This document shows, piece after piece, positions 14,001 to 29,000 of a stretch of DNA of 64,000 nucleotides. The notes below the pieces were generated by a model. The model saw nothing but the letters and a program-made list of their open reading frames with translations, was not told the origin of the DNA and searched no databases. This stretch comes from Micropterus salmoides (taxonomy: Eukaryota > Chordata > Actinopteri > Centrarchiformes > Centrarchidae). Position numbers and translations under genes: made by a program. How positions within the stretch are numbered: position 1 is the first letter of the stretch; each line of letters starts with the position of its first letter. The stretch is taken from contig NW_024040707.1 in the NCBI RefSeq assembly GCF_014851395.1, positions 15,113,457 to 15,177,456 of the forward strand, read 5' to 3'.

Positions 14001-17000
14001 CTGTGCAGTATAAGTCATGAACGACTGAATGAACTACATAAAGACAATGAAAAGAGAAAGATGAGAAACAGAGAGGGTGAATAAAGACAGACAAAGAATG
14101 ACAAAAAGAAAGAGAAGACAGCGCGGGGGAGTCGGGACTCTTTGCGTGAGTAATGGCCTTCATCATCAAGAATCCAGACAGAAGGGAAATGGAATGATAG
14201 CTCCCCATCATCCCTCCTTCTCTCTTCTTCCTCCCGCGCTCTTCTTCGGCCATCCATCAGACTGTATCTCCTCTGGCCTGTTCTGTCGTCCCTGTTCACC
14301 CTTCACTACCTCCCCCACTCTGTCTGAGACCTACTTCTGTCCAGTGGGAGTAGCTCCCTCATTCATTACCTACAGGATGGTGGGGGTTTGGGGACTGGGG
14401 GGTGGAAGCTGAATATGGAGCGGAAGTCTAATGAAAGGTGGACAGAGAGGAGCGACAGAAAGAGGGGGAAGGTAATGGATTTGCAGTGATGTTGTAGTGA
14501 GAGCCAAAATGGCTGGGACAGTAAGCCTGTTCAGTCCTTAAGTTGCAAAAAAATGCGTGAAATGTCACATTGTTGCCTGTCTGATCTGTTTAGTTTAGTT
14601 ATCTGCTGGTTTGTTATTGGAGTCTGTGTTTTGGATTTATTCCTAACTGGCGCTCTGCTATGTGTTGGTTTGTGTTCTCTGTTTGGTTGTGATCGGTCTG
14701 CTTGTATTCTGGATTAGTTTGTTATATACAATATTTTGTTTATTTAATATGTACAAAAAATGAGGGAACAAGCAGCAGCGAGACATAATATGTTAATTAT
14801 TGAGCTTTATAATAGAGGAATATTTTCACATCTAAGCTAGCTGTTTCCTGCACTTTATGCTAAGCTATAAGCTAATTGGCTGACCGTGGCTTCATATGTA
14901 TTATGAGATGAGGTATCAATCTTCTCATAATTTTTATTGACCATTCCTTTAATTTATACTATGACATCTTTATGGAAATGCACACAAAGACACCTAATCT
15001 GTTATAATTAACCAATATGCTATGTTAAGGTGTCTCTATATATTCAACAGGACAAGTTATGTTTCTGTCTTATTTACCAGTCTTCCTGCTTCCTCACATC
15101 CTCTTTCCCTTCCTACTCCACATACTCTGTCTTTCTTCCCTATTGATCATTCTGTTTGTTTCCTCAAACAGCTTATTTGTCCTCCCCTGCTTACTTTGTT
15201 CTATCATGCCTTTTATCCCCCCTCTACTTGCTCCTCATAAATTTTATCCTCTGCGTGCCTGACACACTCCCTCCTCCCTCCCTGTCCCTCCTTTCTCTTG
15301 TTTCCTCCCTTCAGTCTTTCTTTTGCCTTCACTTCTGTGCACTGAGCAACTTTTTGTCTATTTAACTGCCTGTGTTTCTGTGTATGTGTGTTTGCAAATG
15401 TGTGTACATGCACTGCCTCACAGTGTAGCTAAATCAGGGATTAGCCTAAAGTCAGGGGAGCGTGGGGAATCCTTAAAATTCACTCTTTGTGACCGATAAC
15501 ACCTCTCTTCCGATGCCTGCCTCTGTCTCTGCACATCCACACCCTGCCTGACATTGATCAATGATGTAACGCCAATTAGCAGTACAAATCTGAATGTGTG
15601 TGGGTGTGTATTTGAGTGGGTGAATCCACGCTGCTCACAAAAATTAAGGGAACACTGAAATCACACATGAGATCTTGATGGCCAAAAAAAGTTCCAAAGC
15701 TTTAATGTACATTGTATAATTTGTTGAGAACAAAATGACATAACAACGGTCAATGGAAACCAAAATTACAGAATTAAATCGTTAATTCAACTCGCCTGAC
15801 TTTAATCACGGCAACTTATAATTTCTTAGTAATGTGTATGGCCTCCACCTGCCTGTATGCACTCACGGCAAGGTCTGGGCATGCTTCTGATTAGACGGCG
15901 GATGGTGTCCTGGGGGATAGTCTCCCTGGAACAGGCCATTAGTGTCAGATGCACCGATAAATAATGGCATAGGTTCTCAATTGGATTCAGGTCTGGAGAA
16001 CAAGGGCCAGACAATGGTATCAATGCTGTTATCATCTAGGAACTGCCTATACACTCTGGCCATATGAAGCTGGGCATTGTCCTGCAACAGGGGGAACCCA
16101 GGGCCCACTGCACCAGCAAAAAGTCTGACAATGGCCCCAGACCATCACTGACCCACCACCAAACCGGTCATGCTGGATAATGTTGCAGGCAACATAAAGT
16201 TAACCATGGTGTCCCCAGACTTTTTCACGTCTGTCATGTGGGCTCAGAGAGAACCTGTTCTCCTCTTTGAAGAGAACAAGGCGCCAATGGCAGACCTGCC
16301 AATTCTGGTGTTCTCTGGCAAATGCCAGTCAAGCTGCACAGTGCTGGGCTGAGAGCACAGATACCACTAAAGGACATCGGGCCAACATGCCACCCAGGTA
16401 TGAAGGCCCAACTGGAGGTCAGTTTGTAGGGCTCTGGCAGTGCTCCTCCTGTTCCTTCTTGCACAAAGCAGCAGATTAGGGAAGGTTAGGGGTGGAGGGA
16501 GCAGATTATTGCCCTTCAACAGCCCTGTACAGCTCTCTTTGTGTATTGGCCTGTCTCCTGGTATCTGCATGCTCTTGAGACTTCCCTGAGAGAAACAGAA
16601 AACCTTCTTGCCACAGCATGTATGGATGTACCATCCTAGAGGAGCTGGACTACATGTGCAACCGGAATGGGCTGCAGGTACTGCCTCGTGCTACCAGTAG
16701 GGACAAAGATGCTAGCAAAACAAGAGAACAATCAGTCAGACTGGATTAAAGAGAGCAATTGTCTGTAGCCACTGCCTGCAAAATTTTTTGTGGGTTATCT
16801 TGCTGCTGCCTCTCCAGTGCACATGTTATCGCTTTCATTTGCACCAGAACAGTTGACAATGATTCATAATCGCTTATGCTTTCTAACTGGACAGATTGAT
16901 ATCCCTGAAGTTTAACTGACACGATGTTATACTGTGATGACTAAGTGTACCCATATTTTTTTGAGCAGTGTATTTTTTATAACCTGCACAATGTGTACAG

Positions 17001-20000
17001 TAGCTTACACCCGCCTTTCCCTCTCTGCTCTACATGTTTTCTTTCTCTCACTTTTCATTTCATCCACAGGATACTAAACACTCCTCTATCTTTTCTGTAT
17101 GCTTTGCTGTCAAACCTAACAACTCTTTCTTTCCCATCGACTGTACCGATCTACCCCTTGCTCTGCTGTCATTGTGGAATCAAATCTTCAATCTGTCTTT
17201 CCAAAAAAGACCCTGACAGATCCTGACACATGATCCTTCATATCTCCTTTCGCACCTCTCACCTCACTTCTAATTTCATCTTATTCTTCATTCTTCTCCT
17301 CTCAGTAACACTGAATCCTCCCCCTAGTCCCTGGCAGTTTCTGTTGCATCATTTAGCACCCTTGTGTCTCCCACTCCTCAGTTTAGCCTGGCGCATATGT
17401 GTGTTTGAGTGTGTCATTGTGATTCTGAAAGTGTTTACGTGTGAGCTTACTTGACTGTTCCCATGGAAGAGAGCGTGTGCGGGTGTGTGAACTGTCAGCC
17501 GCCGTTAGCTTCGCACAACTCTGCCTTTGGTTGTCCTCAGGACTCGGAGTTTGTAAATGTCTTGCACTCATGCGAATGTGAGTGGGCTCTCAGTGGGAGG
17601 ACAAAGGGCCAGATGGGATTTTCACAAAGCTCTCTATTTAGCACGAGTCAAACATGTGTCTTGGACAGAGCAACACATCACTAAGTGGCAGTACAAGGAC
17701 AATATAGGCTAAGCATTTCTGCCTCACTGCTCAGCAGCACTCTTATTTATCTCTCCATGTCTCTGTCTTTCAAAACTCTGTTCACTACTGCATCATCACA
17801 ACCACAGGCATCATTGACCTCATAAGAAATCATATGAAGATTTTCTAATCTGCCTTCTTTAGGGTAAAAGTTTGGTTAGGTTTAAGCATATAAAAATACT
17901 TTAGTTTTACAGGAAACCAACAAAAAAACAGGGCTGCCTGTTGCAACCTCCCTTCTTTTTAAGTTAGGTTTTGTGGTGGTATAAAAACATAACGCTATTT
18001 CCCGACTTTCCTTCTGAGGGAGGGCAATCATTATTTACGTGACATTATTTTCGTCAGAAAAAAAAAAGTTGTTTTAAGGTTTTTAACAAACCACCCACAC
18101 TGTTATTTTTCTGGTGAGCACAGTATCATGGGTTCTATTGAAATCAGTGACAGCCTCTCCAAAAGTCAGGGATCATCATAGTCATTATGATTCAACCTCT
18201 GGAGACCAGGAAGGTCGGTCCAAAAGTGATGGACTGACCGACAGCCAGACGGACAGCCAGACAAACACTGCTAACAACAGAAAAGATAAGTGTGACTCAC
18301 TCTGCATTGTTCAATTTGCATCACCAACGCAGATGAACAGGTCCATAACAACAACAGTATCTAATGGTGAATTCATCCATATATTAATCCAGTTGGTGGC
18401 TAAAATAATGAGCTCAACTGGAAACGACCACCCTAAAAATCCAGGGTTTATCTTTATTTTCTTACAAGGAGTGGTCAAAGTTATTGTTTTGTGTAGTATA
18501 TTTTTACATTTTCTTTCTGTTAGTTCACCGCTTTGTGTTGGTGTCAGCTGAGAAGGTCAGCCACTGTGTTCAGTAATGAGGAGGGGAAAATAATCACAGA
18601 CCGATCTTTCTCGTTCGCACACGCAGAATGGCAAATTAGTGAATTTGGGCCTTACTACCCGTAACAGGCTTCTGACATGCGAATAAAAGGCACAGTGGCT
18701 GCTGATACTTCCTGAATTGTGTCTCTGTTATTCCACCTATTCCCCAGTCTCATCTAAAGGTTCACCCACAAGCTGTGTGTCAGACAGCAAAATGAGTCAC
18801 CCCCGCGCCCCTCCCCTCACCCCATCTGGCTACCCAAACAACCAATTCAAGGATGGCACAGAGGGTGCGCCAACTACACAATGAGTCATTATTTGGAAAA
18901 ATCCTATTAGAAGATAGGTGTGCATACAGGTCTGCCTGCAGCAATTTCACAACACAAATGAGATAACCTGTATTTTAACAAATCATTTAACCTTTCATTG
19001 GTGACTGCCAGTGTGGGTTGACATTATTTTGCCTGTTTACAGTGCAGATTAACTTGTTTTAAGTGTCATTTTCTTCACCTTCTAGTGCAGCGATCTGTCT
19101 TGTTTTAAGAAAATTATCCGGAAAGTGACCACTGTATAGGGACTACATGGAATTATCCTAACTTGTTGGTATTTTTTCTTTCTTGTTTTAAGTAAAACAA
19201 GTGCTAAATGTTGAATATTACATTGCGCATGAGAAAAAAAAAATGTCCACGCACTTTGGGAATACATCTGCGTCCACTTATGTGTCCCGAAACTTGGTCA
19301 GCACTGCAGAAATATGCTGGGGCCATCTACAGTAATGACAGCCATGCTGGTGCAGGCATGAACACCAATATATATCTTGTCATGCCCAGCTCTGGCACTT
19401 AAAGTCATGTTTTCGGTTGTCTGTTGTGCTTGTGCTTTTTGTTGGTGCTTCTTTGCTCACATTGTGTTTCATTTCAGGTCCACCCTTTCACCTGGTTCCT
19501 GTCTGCCTCCCTCCTGTGTGTGATCACCCTTCTGACCAAGTTACCAGCCTTTGAATTACCAAGTGTAAGCTAATAAACTCTCGTCACTCGTGCCTCCTGG
19601 AGTCGTGACCAGTGGGTTCATTCCTTCCTTGTGGCAGCACTGATATATCTAGGTTTTATATGGGTGTATACATGTGTACGTTCAGACAATGGACAAATTA
19701 AGGAACAAACTGCATAAAATAATGGAGAAACATATCAAATACAGATGCTTCTGTGCACAAAGGCTCACTGAATGGTTTGGTGAGTATGGAAATTATGTCA
19801 CTAAAATGTTACAGCCCTTACAGTCACCAGATCTCAACACATTCAAACACCTACAGAAGACTCGGGACCAACGTATAAGACAATGCTCTTACTGTCATCC
19901 CTACAAATTATAGAAGATTTAATTTTCTAGTGATGTGTGTGATTGTCTCTGATTTATGTGCATACATGTACACATTTTGTTATTACCAGTACAACTGGTT

Positions 20001-23000
20001 CTAACTAAGCACATACATTTACTACATTACTAGTCACAGAAGAAAAAAAACCCTAAAACCTCAGACTCCATTCGGGAGCTGCGCCTTGTCATCAGGACCA
20101 AAATAATGACAAACAAAGAACTTAACTTAAAAAGTTTTCTGTCTTCCCTGCTGTTACTATTTCTTGTCTCTCCTGACTGTCTGGTCTGCATTAATATGTT
20201 TGTGTGTGCATGTGCACAGGAGTTTGCATAGGAGTGCACAATGTGTTATATTAGCTTTGTTAAACAAAAAAGGAAGATTCCCCAGGTTCCACCTTGTATA
20301 AAGAAGCTGAGCTGTGTTTCACTTTACTGACTCCCTCATTACAGCTGATGTGTGCACAACCAGTGTAATAGAGAATAATCTAATCATCACTCCAGTGAGA
20401 ACTGGACACACAAACACCAATCCCCAACCCGAATACACACACACACACACACACGCACACACACACACACACTCACTTGCCCATGAACACATATTATTAA
20501 AATTAAAGATGCGCAAATGACAGAAAAATGACGGAAAGATTTTGTGACTGCATAGATACACGGATCAGGGTGAGCTGGACTGCTCTCTCAGTTGTTGAAT
20601 AATGTAAAAAGGGGCTTGTTGCCACAAGGAAATGATAAGCCTTACTTCTCATGGTATAGAGTAGGTTTAATTATCCAGTTTCTGTGTAATCACATGGAAA
20701 CAGCCTCCCACTCGTCTTTTATTAAGCCTTTTATAGCTGAGGGGGCACTCTTTTATGAATTATTGAGCACTCTTGCAGCACATATGTACATCTTACAGCC
20801 TCACTGTGGCAAACTTTCCTAACGGCAGTGGGGAGACTTAACAAATGACCTCTACTGGGCTATCTGCTCTCTTTCATGTGAGGCTGCTGTGTCATATGCT
20901 GTTTTAGGTCAAACACATGCAGAATGCCTTAAAATAGATCCTTTTTCCACTTTGTTTTGCCTCTCTCTGGTGCTGCACAGATGGGATTCAATTTTGCACA
21001 GGAGCGATGTGTGGAAGTAAATGATGCTCAGGCTGCTATATTCTTACACTGCTGCTGAGACATTGAGCCTACCAAGTAGGCATCGAAATTACTTTCATAT
21101 CCGGTGTTTACACCAGTCAGTTCTATTAAAGCTGTTGCTGAGCTTTGGGGAAAACATAACTAAATGAAATGTTTTTAGACATGTAGGACGGATGGTATTA
21201 ACTGTATATTAATAAGAGTCTATTTTCTGCAGTAATGAGGGACTTGTTCTCTTACCACTCCTCTGTTACATAACCAGTTTCTCTCTGGCGGTATCTACCA
21301 CAGGCTCAGGTGACATCAGCCAAAATCATGTACAAGATAAAACAATTAGACTTCCTTTTACCGCTGAGATTTGACAGCTAGAGATGCAGCACCGACGCTG
21401 ATGCACAAATGTTCTCTCTTGTCTCTCTGATGATAACAGATTATCTGCCACAGTATGGGTTTCCCCCCACCCAAGTCAGGACAGCTTCATAACACCGCTC
21501 TCTCTCTCATATGGTTAAAAGAGACTGCTTTGAAAATCCAAAGCCTTTATGAACTACCAGTTAATTCATACAGGACGATATTAAATTTCGACAAAGCTCC
21601 CCCTCAAGGGAAATAATGTTTTCTTAACTAAGCTACTTTAAAAAAAATTCAACTGCTTCATCAAAATATTTCACTTACCACTGTGGCTGTGCAATTTAGT
21701 ACAAAATCATATATCAGTCACATCATATCAACCGTTCAAGTGAACCGTAATATTCATTATAACTTATGTTGCAACATAAAATAATTTATGTTGTAACCTG
21801 AAATAATGAGCCAGAGATGGTCTACATTTATATTGCCTGGTAGGCTTTGTTATATCATAATGTGATATCATAATGTGAAGAAATAAAGGAAATAAAATAA
21901 ACTGAATGTGCAATTCGCTGAACTGATCCCAAGCTACTGTAAAATGTGATTGGAGTGAAAAATTAGGTAGCCTATGTTTTCCTTTCTGTTGCTGTGATTG
22001 CCCAGTGGCTGGAATTTATTCCTTTTGAAAAATCTGAAATCAGTGACAGATTATGCACAACCTGCAGCCTCACAGCAGATTGCTTCACTAGTGAAACCAA
22101 GTAGGCTACAGCTTGGGCCTGTGAAGCCTTTCTTTGACATGTTTGCAATGGTCCCAATTTTGAGCTGTCCCTCATTGCCTGAATGATGTATTTTAGCGAT
22201 CTGGAAATGTGTTTTTGTAAGCAACAACACATTTCACATAAAGTGAAAACACTCCTCCACACTGCCTCAGGTCAGTTTGTGTGGACATCTTTATACCTGA
22301 ATGCCCTCTGTGCCGGGCTGCTGCAGTAGTTTGACGGTGCGTGTGTGCGCTGTCTTCTGGCCGCGGCCGTCATGCCAGGTTAGGTTGCTGCCTCCGGCGC
22401 GACGCGGCAGCTGGTAGCTCAGCTCCTCAGCAGACACCGTGTGCTCCAGGGAGGCACGGCAAAAACTGAAGCTGGACGCCGCTGAGAGGAGAGAAAAGAA
22501 GAAGAAGAGGTGAGAGAAACAGAAAGAGACAAGCAGGGGGGAGAAGAAGGAACAGTGATAAGCACTCACTTAGTATTGTCTTTGTTCAAGGAGTTTGCAC
22601 ACACATTGTCTGAGTATCAGGAACAAAAAAAAACAAATAAATAATTGATAATCCTCTAAGAGCTTAACAGGCTGCATTCACTCCAGATTACATGCTTTGT
22701 GTACTGACTCCCATACAGCTACAAACAGATGGCTGTATTGGTGATGGTGGTGCATGGTGGTGAGTGCATTATACACAGAAGCAGAGCATGATTTTTGGAA
22801 TTGTGTCTCTCTTGCTAGATTAGTCCATGATTATTTAAATCCTTCATCATGAATATTTGATTTTTTTTCTTCTCTCTCTGTCTATCCTTCTGTCCTTTTC
22901 CTCCCAGGACTAAGTGTTAGCTGTGAGACAGCCAAGCAGACAAGTTGTCAATTCAGGGTCAGAGAACAGTTCTGTAAGAGCCACAGGGCGTCTTCTGCAG

Positions 23001-26000
23001 TTCAAGTTGAAGTTTATTCTGCAGTGGACAAATTCTTCCATTGCTCCCCTTACCTGGACACTAATTTAATGGTAATGTGAATGATACAAGAGGATTTGAC
23101 TGCATATCTGCCAGACACAACAGAAAGGAGACAGTGGAAGTCGAGCAAGGGAATGCATGAAAGAAAGAAAAACAGAGAGACATTTAATTAACCTGGTTAT
23201 TGTCAGGTTTCTGCAGTAACCCGTTAATAAAATGCCATGTAAACAAGAAACCACCTCAGGGGTTTAGGAGAAATCTGGTTAACACAGAGCTAGATTTGGG
23301 CCAGAGAAACCTGATATTTGGTGTATCACCAATGCACTTAACCAGGCTTTTACATGTGACTCTAGGCACAGAAAGTAACACTGTTGCTGAGGAGGGATGA
23401 AAGAAAAGATCATTACTCACATTACTCATACTACATCGTTGAAGCAAAAATAATTAAATCTTAAGTCCAACCATAACTGAACCTAGAATAAATAAATTGT
23501 AGTTGCACTCAAAGGGTTCAGAAATATGCTAGAGGGGAAATCATTACTAACAAGCTGCAAGTAGATGCAGGGTTGCAGTGCATGTAAAGTGTTCTCCAAT
23601 TTCCTACGTTAACTGGATTTCTCCTTCAAATCCCCGCTTTTGTGCGTGCATGTAGACGCAGTCATTGAGAGAGAGAGACAGAATTACTGATGATAGAGCT
23701 AAAAGTAGAACAAGGCATAATAAGTAGAATAAGGCGTAATAAATGTTGCATTCATTACTTTTAAATATGAAAAAAAGACTCTTTACAACAGAACTATGTC
23801 TTTGAGAAAAGCCTTATTTCATTTCCTTCCAATTACTTCTGAATTTCTTTTCCTCCCCCCTGAATGGGGACCAGATAAAAAAAAAAGATTGGATTTATTT
23901 GAACTGGGTATGTAAAGTTGTATAAGGTCTTTCCAACTGGTTCATCCATTTGTCCCTTTAATTTATGCTGCTTTCTTTATGTGATATTTGGCCCTGTAGT
24001 CATGCCCCATCTTCCCATACCTTTAACTCAAAAAGGAATAGGCGTGAACATACAACTAAAATGTATGCTGTCAAAAAACAAAACAACAAAAAGTAAAACC
24101 TGCCATTCCTTCCACCAACAAGGGAAAAAAGCCTTCCTGGTTCATTTGTACTTTAGAATTGGACAAAGGACCAATGACACCATCATGCGTCTTGTTGCAG
24201 TAGATGAGTGGGATGGGGGGTGGGTGGGACACTTTTTCACAACCCAGGAGTTTGTTCAAGTGAGCATTGATGAATATAAGGTTCCCACAGCCATGATGGA
24301 AGAATAAAACAGAGATTGGTGATGAAAAGAAGGAAATGCCTGTCAGGAATCACTGATGTATAACCTTTTCTGCCTCTCTCCCTTCATATACCTCTTTCCC
24401 CCATTTCTATATGTTACTACTTTTGTATCTTCTTCGTATGCAGCAGTATTTTTCTTGTTCTCGCTTGCTTGTCTTTCTCCCCCCGCTCTCTCTCTCTCTC
24501 TTAGCGTTTCTCTATCTCTGTCTGGTTGTCAGGTCTTTGGGGTTGTCGAGACAAACCAGGCCCAGCCCCAGTGTAATTACTGCCAGTCAGACTGAGGGGG
24601 AGGAGACAGGAGGAAGGAACGTGGGAAGCTAAGCGCCTTGCAACCCTAAAGACCTGCCAATCTCACAGAAAGAGACAAGAGAAAGCGCAACAGCAAGAGT
24701 AAGGCAGACAAGAAAGTCCGGTGCTGTAAATTAGCACTAGATCAGTGCACACTGGCAGTAAACTGATCAAACTGTAGCAAGGTAAAAGAGCTCGGGGAAC
24801 CACGTTAATAGACCACCAAACAACTTCATTTCACAAGCTGTGAAAGACAGCCCTTTCTAATCATTAGACAGAGACCACCCTACACTTTATCAACGGCACT
24901 ATGTCGATGAACAAATGCAGCATCACGACTTCCCAGTTCCACTGAAATCTCAATCTCTGCCACGTCGCCAGACCTTGCCACCTCTAGCAGTCATAAAACA
25001 AAGACAAAGTGCTCATTTTGAAAGCTTCAATGGACTCGGTCGGCTTAACCTCCTGGCACAGGATATGGCTGAGAATTTAGAGTCAGCCAAAAGCGATTAA
25101 ATATCCATATCGTCCAACTGAGGTCTCTTTTAAAATGACATTGGAAAGTATGCCTCTACTGGTTGCAGGGAGTCACAGAGCTTAAAAAAATGCATTATAT
25201 TCTAAACGAGACTGAGTGAGAGGATTTAGCTGGGTATCTAGCTGTGTTAATGCTCAGTGTCTTTAAATGGATCTTTGCGTTCTGGAGTGATTACCATCTT
25301 TACCACTCAGCAGGAAGAGTTATCTGTCACCTCTTCTTGTCTGTCTCAACATGCATTTGATCAGCCTAGACAACCACCAATTCTCCGCCGTCCTATTTGT
25401 CACTAACTGGTGTATTATCTCTCGCCGCCCTTTCCGGTGACTTTTATCACCTCCAGTTGAGGGGGGGTGGAGGGGGAGGAGATGAGGAATGATGAAGGGT
25501 GGATGGAAGGAGGCAGGATGAAAAGTGAAAAGCATGATATGTGTTTCTGCGTTACAGTCAGCAAATAAAAAGGAAATGAGAAGATACGTTGTAGTAGCAT
25601 TTTTTAAGCTTGGGAATCTGTAACTTCAGCCTCACATGCAGAGAAAAGAATGAAAGAGAGAGAACTGCTGGTGGTAGAGGTGCAAAAATCAAGGGCAAAG
25701 TGTCAGACAGGTGTTTGTGTGTGCGTCAGTGTGTGTGCAGAGGGTAGGTAGGTCAAAATGACTCAGCCCAGTGAAGTGTAACCTCATATCACCTCCTCTT
25801 CACTGAGCAGCATATCTGCTGTGCAGAGTGGCTGCTAAATCTCGGAGGTATTCCCTTTTGAAAAGGTAATTAAGCTGTTGGGTACGGCATCCTGGAAGGT
25901 CGTTCCAAGCTAAATCCCACAGTAGATTAACATGCCATCACTGGACATAACTCATTTGACTCCAAAAGCGAGCATCTAAATTAGTCCGTGTGGACAATTT

Positions 26001-29000
26001 TGCTGTGTAGGCTTTTTGGAGAAGTTTGATTTTTGCTTAACCTTGGCATCAACTTCAGGGCGCATGTGTGTGTGTGTCCTCTCGCATGAAGGATGAGGCA
26101 AACAATGAAGGATGAGGCAAGTGGTCTGGCTAATCCACTTTATTTCAGCCGTCCCGAGAGGGTGCCATGGTGCACTTCAGCAGTGTGTGATATTGGCTTC
26201 AACTTCAACTTTTCAACTCAAAAGATACATATTTCTATTTACAGTCCAAGTTTTATATGAAAGAGGAGAGAAAAAAAATCACAGGCAACCTCATTCCTCT
26301 ATAATTTGCAAGGGGTGAAACTTCATGCATTGATTTTATGCCTGTGTGACACATTAAACCTGTAGTCCTAAATATAGCATTGAACAGACCAATGCTGCCA
26401 AATCCCACTCTGTCTAGTGCATCTACCACTGATCCAGATTTGTTGGTCCTATAGTATGTTGGTGGTAAAGCAAGGGGCTGTTTACAACTCTTCCACTCCA
26501 CCATCCCCGGTCTTAACCCCAGGAATGAGCCATGAAATTACTCCATTTTGAAAGAGCACAGGGGTGGAGTGGGGAGAATCTGGCTGCAGCTTTAAAAATA
26601 AATATAAAACCCAGGACCCCAGGGGCTTTTCCCATAATGCATTGCAGTCTATTACCCACTCTGACATGAGACACTGTCACAGAGGCTGCGGCTGAGGTTC
26701 ACCTCTCAAAAACTATCAGTGTCATGGGAACATGCAGAAGAGGAAATGGGAGTTAACAATGGACATCCACAACGCAGACTGATTGAAGATAACAACAAAC
26801 CAACTCTCATCAGGACATAAACAAGGGAAATGCCAAAAAAATCGGCATGTGTGTGTTTGCGAATGCCGGCATGCTCATGCATACGTGAATGTGACTCACA
26901 ATGCCAGCATGAGGACTCACACATCCACACATCTGAATAATCTCTGTCTGCTGTTAGGCCAGTGGATCAGAATAAAGCTGCAGAGTGTCTGTATATGTGG
27001 CCATGTGGATGGCGGCTGAATTTTGGGATTTAAAATGCAGGGCAATTATGGCTCATAATGCACAGCGTAACACAGGCGGAGCTGACATTTCTCTTATGAT
27101 TCTGCTAGTCACTGTAGTCTATCTGCACCCTGAGAACACAGAGCAGAGAACAACAACAGCTGGTATAAGAAATGCCAGGCCGACCTTGGCTTCCTCTCTT
27201 TAGGCAGTGGTGTAAAGAAGAAAAAAAGGAAGGTCCAGGACTGCGGACAGGATGACTTTTATTTTCTAACTCTCCACTCTGGCCCTCACCACACATCCAC
27301 AGAGACAGACAGAACTATTGATTATCCATCACTGTGCCAGAGAACATACAATTACAGATCACTTTAGCTAAAACACACAAGACAGGCACGCACACAAACA
27401 CAGTCCACCTAACTCTGCTCGAGGCCTCTGGCTGTCATATCTATTCCCGCTCAAAGGAACTCACTACATGTTTCACACAGGAGGAGGAAAAGGAAGAATG
27501 ACACAGGAGACAAGATGGAATATAAGGGTCTGACATGGCCGTGCCCTCTTAAGAGGATGAAGGAAAGAAACCCATGGTAAATGTGGGAACAGAAAGACAG
27601 AAAAATGGCCAATGACAAGTCACAGAGGAGAGAATAGATGGGAAATTAAGCTTCAAGCAGAACATTAATATTAATTGCATCAGGAAGTGGAGGGAAAAGA
27701 GCGAGTGAAATGATGAGCAGATGAGATTGTGTGATTGTCTGTTGTTTTGTCCCCTTCACAGCCAAGCCCTCGTATGATGACAGGGGGAGGACAGATTAGA
27801 TCTCACTGACAATCGATAATTTAGAGCAATGTCAGAAGGGGAAGCGAGGAGGAGGAGTGTGAGTGAAGATGGAGAAAGACGTAAGAGATGAGGTCGAGTA
27901 ATAGGATGTGAGGTGTGATCAGGGTTGATCAAGCTGGGGGACTGACAAGATCACATTACATGTGCACTAGTACCCTGGTTATCTAGTGCAGTGGTTTTGA
28001 TGTCAGGGCGCCCTAAAGTGACATAAATTAAACGTTGATGTTTTATTATAGAAGTGTATGAAAGCCATGGAAAAAATGCTTCGTATTTGTATAGCACCTT
28101 TCTAGTCTTTTCGACAACTCAAAGTGCTTTTACACTACATCTGCATTCTCCATTCATACAGAACAAAACTAGAAACTAACATCCACACACATCCATACAC
28201 TGGCAGAACAGCCACCAGAGGCAATTCGGGGGTCCCCCTTTTCCTGGGAACCCCCTGGAATTACCCCTGGGGTCCACAGAGGCCACTTTAAGAACCACTC
28301 GTTTGTTGAGTATTGAGTTATGTGTTGGATACCAAGGAAATTGGTATAGCTGAAATAAAAACCAGAATACTGTAAACACCTTGTCCAGGTTGTTCAAGTT
28401 TCTCGTCCATGAGCGTAGATACATTGCCAACTTAAAATACTTCGTAGTCTAAAGTACGAATGATGTAATGATGGCTACATGCTGAAATAAAATAGAAGAA
28501 AATAGAAGAAATCTGACCTTGTTAATACATAAATTGTATTTTTACTTTCACTTTCCATTACAGATGAAGAAAACTGGTAGAAGCCAGTCGCGTAAGTACA
28601 ATGCACCAGGGCCCAGCTGATTACAAGGGCCCACAAGGGACAGTGACAATTGCCACTTGGATCTCAATCAGACGCTGTCATCCATTCACTTGTACTGTGT
28701 TGGCATAATGATTTGCTGTGCTTTTCTTAATTGCTATTTGTTCTGTGGTTATTGACATACTGTGTCAGCTAGTTTGTGTTGATTTTTTACTGTAGACTGT
28801 CTAAAGCTATTTTGGTTGTTTGATAGTGGGAGACAGCAGGTTTCAGTTGGGGGCAGGCTGTAAGATTTTGCGTTTAGCACTTTGGCTGCTGTCCGTGGTG
28901 CTGATCAAAGGCTGCAGGTTTGCAGTTCAGGCAGCCAGAATCCAAACCGTGTTCATGATGTGTTCAATGAGTGACTGAACATTCAAAGACACAACTGAAC

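Larger units (their letters stand above)
11117..22296 (-). other. samd10 intron 2
   Basis: About 11.2 kb. Recognised content: a Tc1 fragment (13380-13690), two copies of a MITE family (about 13040-13190 and 14830-14960), a near-complete Tc1-like element (15627-16970), another Tc1 relic (about 19675-19915) and a CA tract (20434-20472). No other coding exon was found. Confidence 0.85.

Noticed and set aside
15022..17454. Several Ser/Leu/Phe-rich open frames
   Set aside because: They come from pyrimidine-rich stretches around the Tc1 element and resemble hydrophobic low-complexity artefacts, not membrane proteins.
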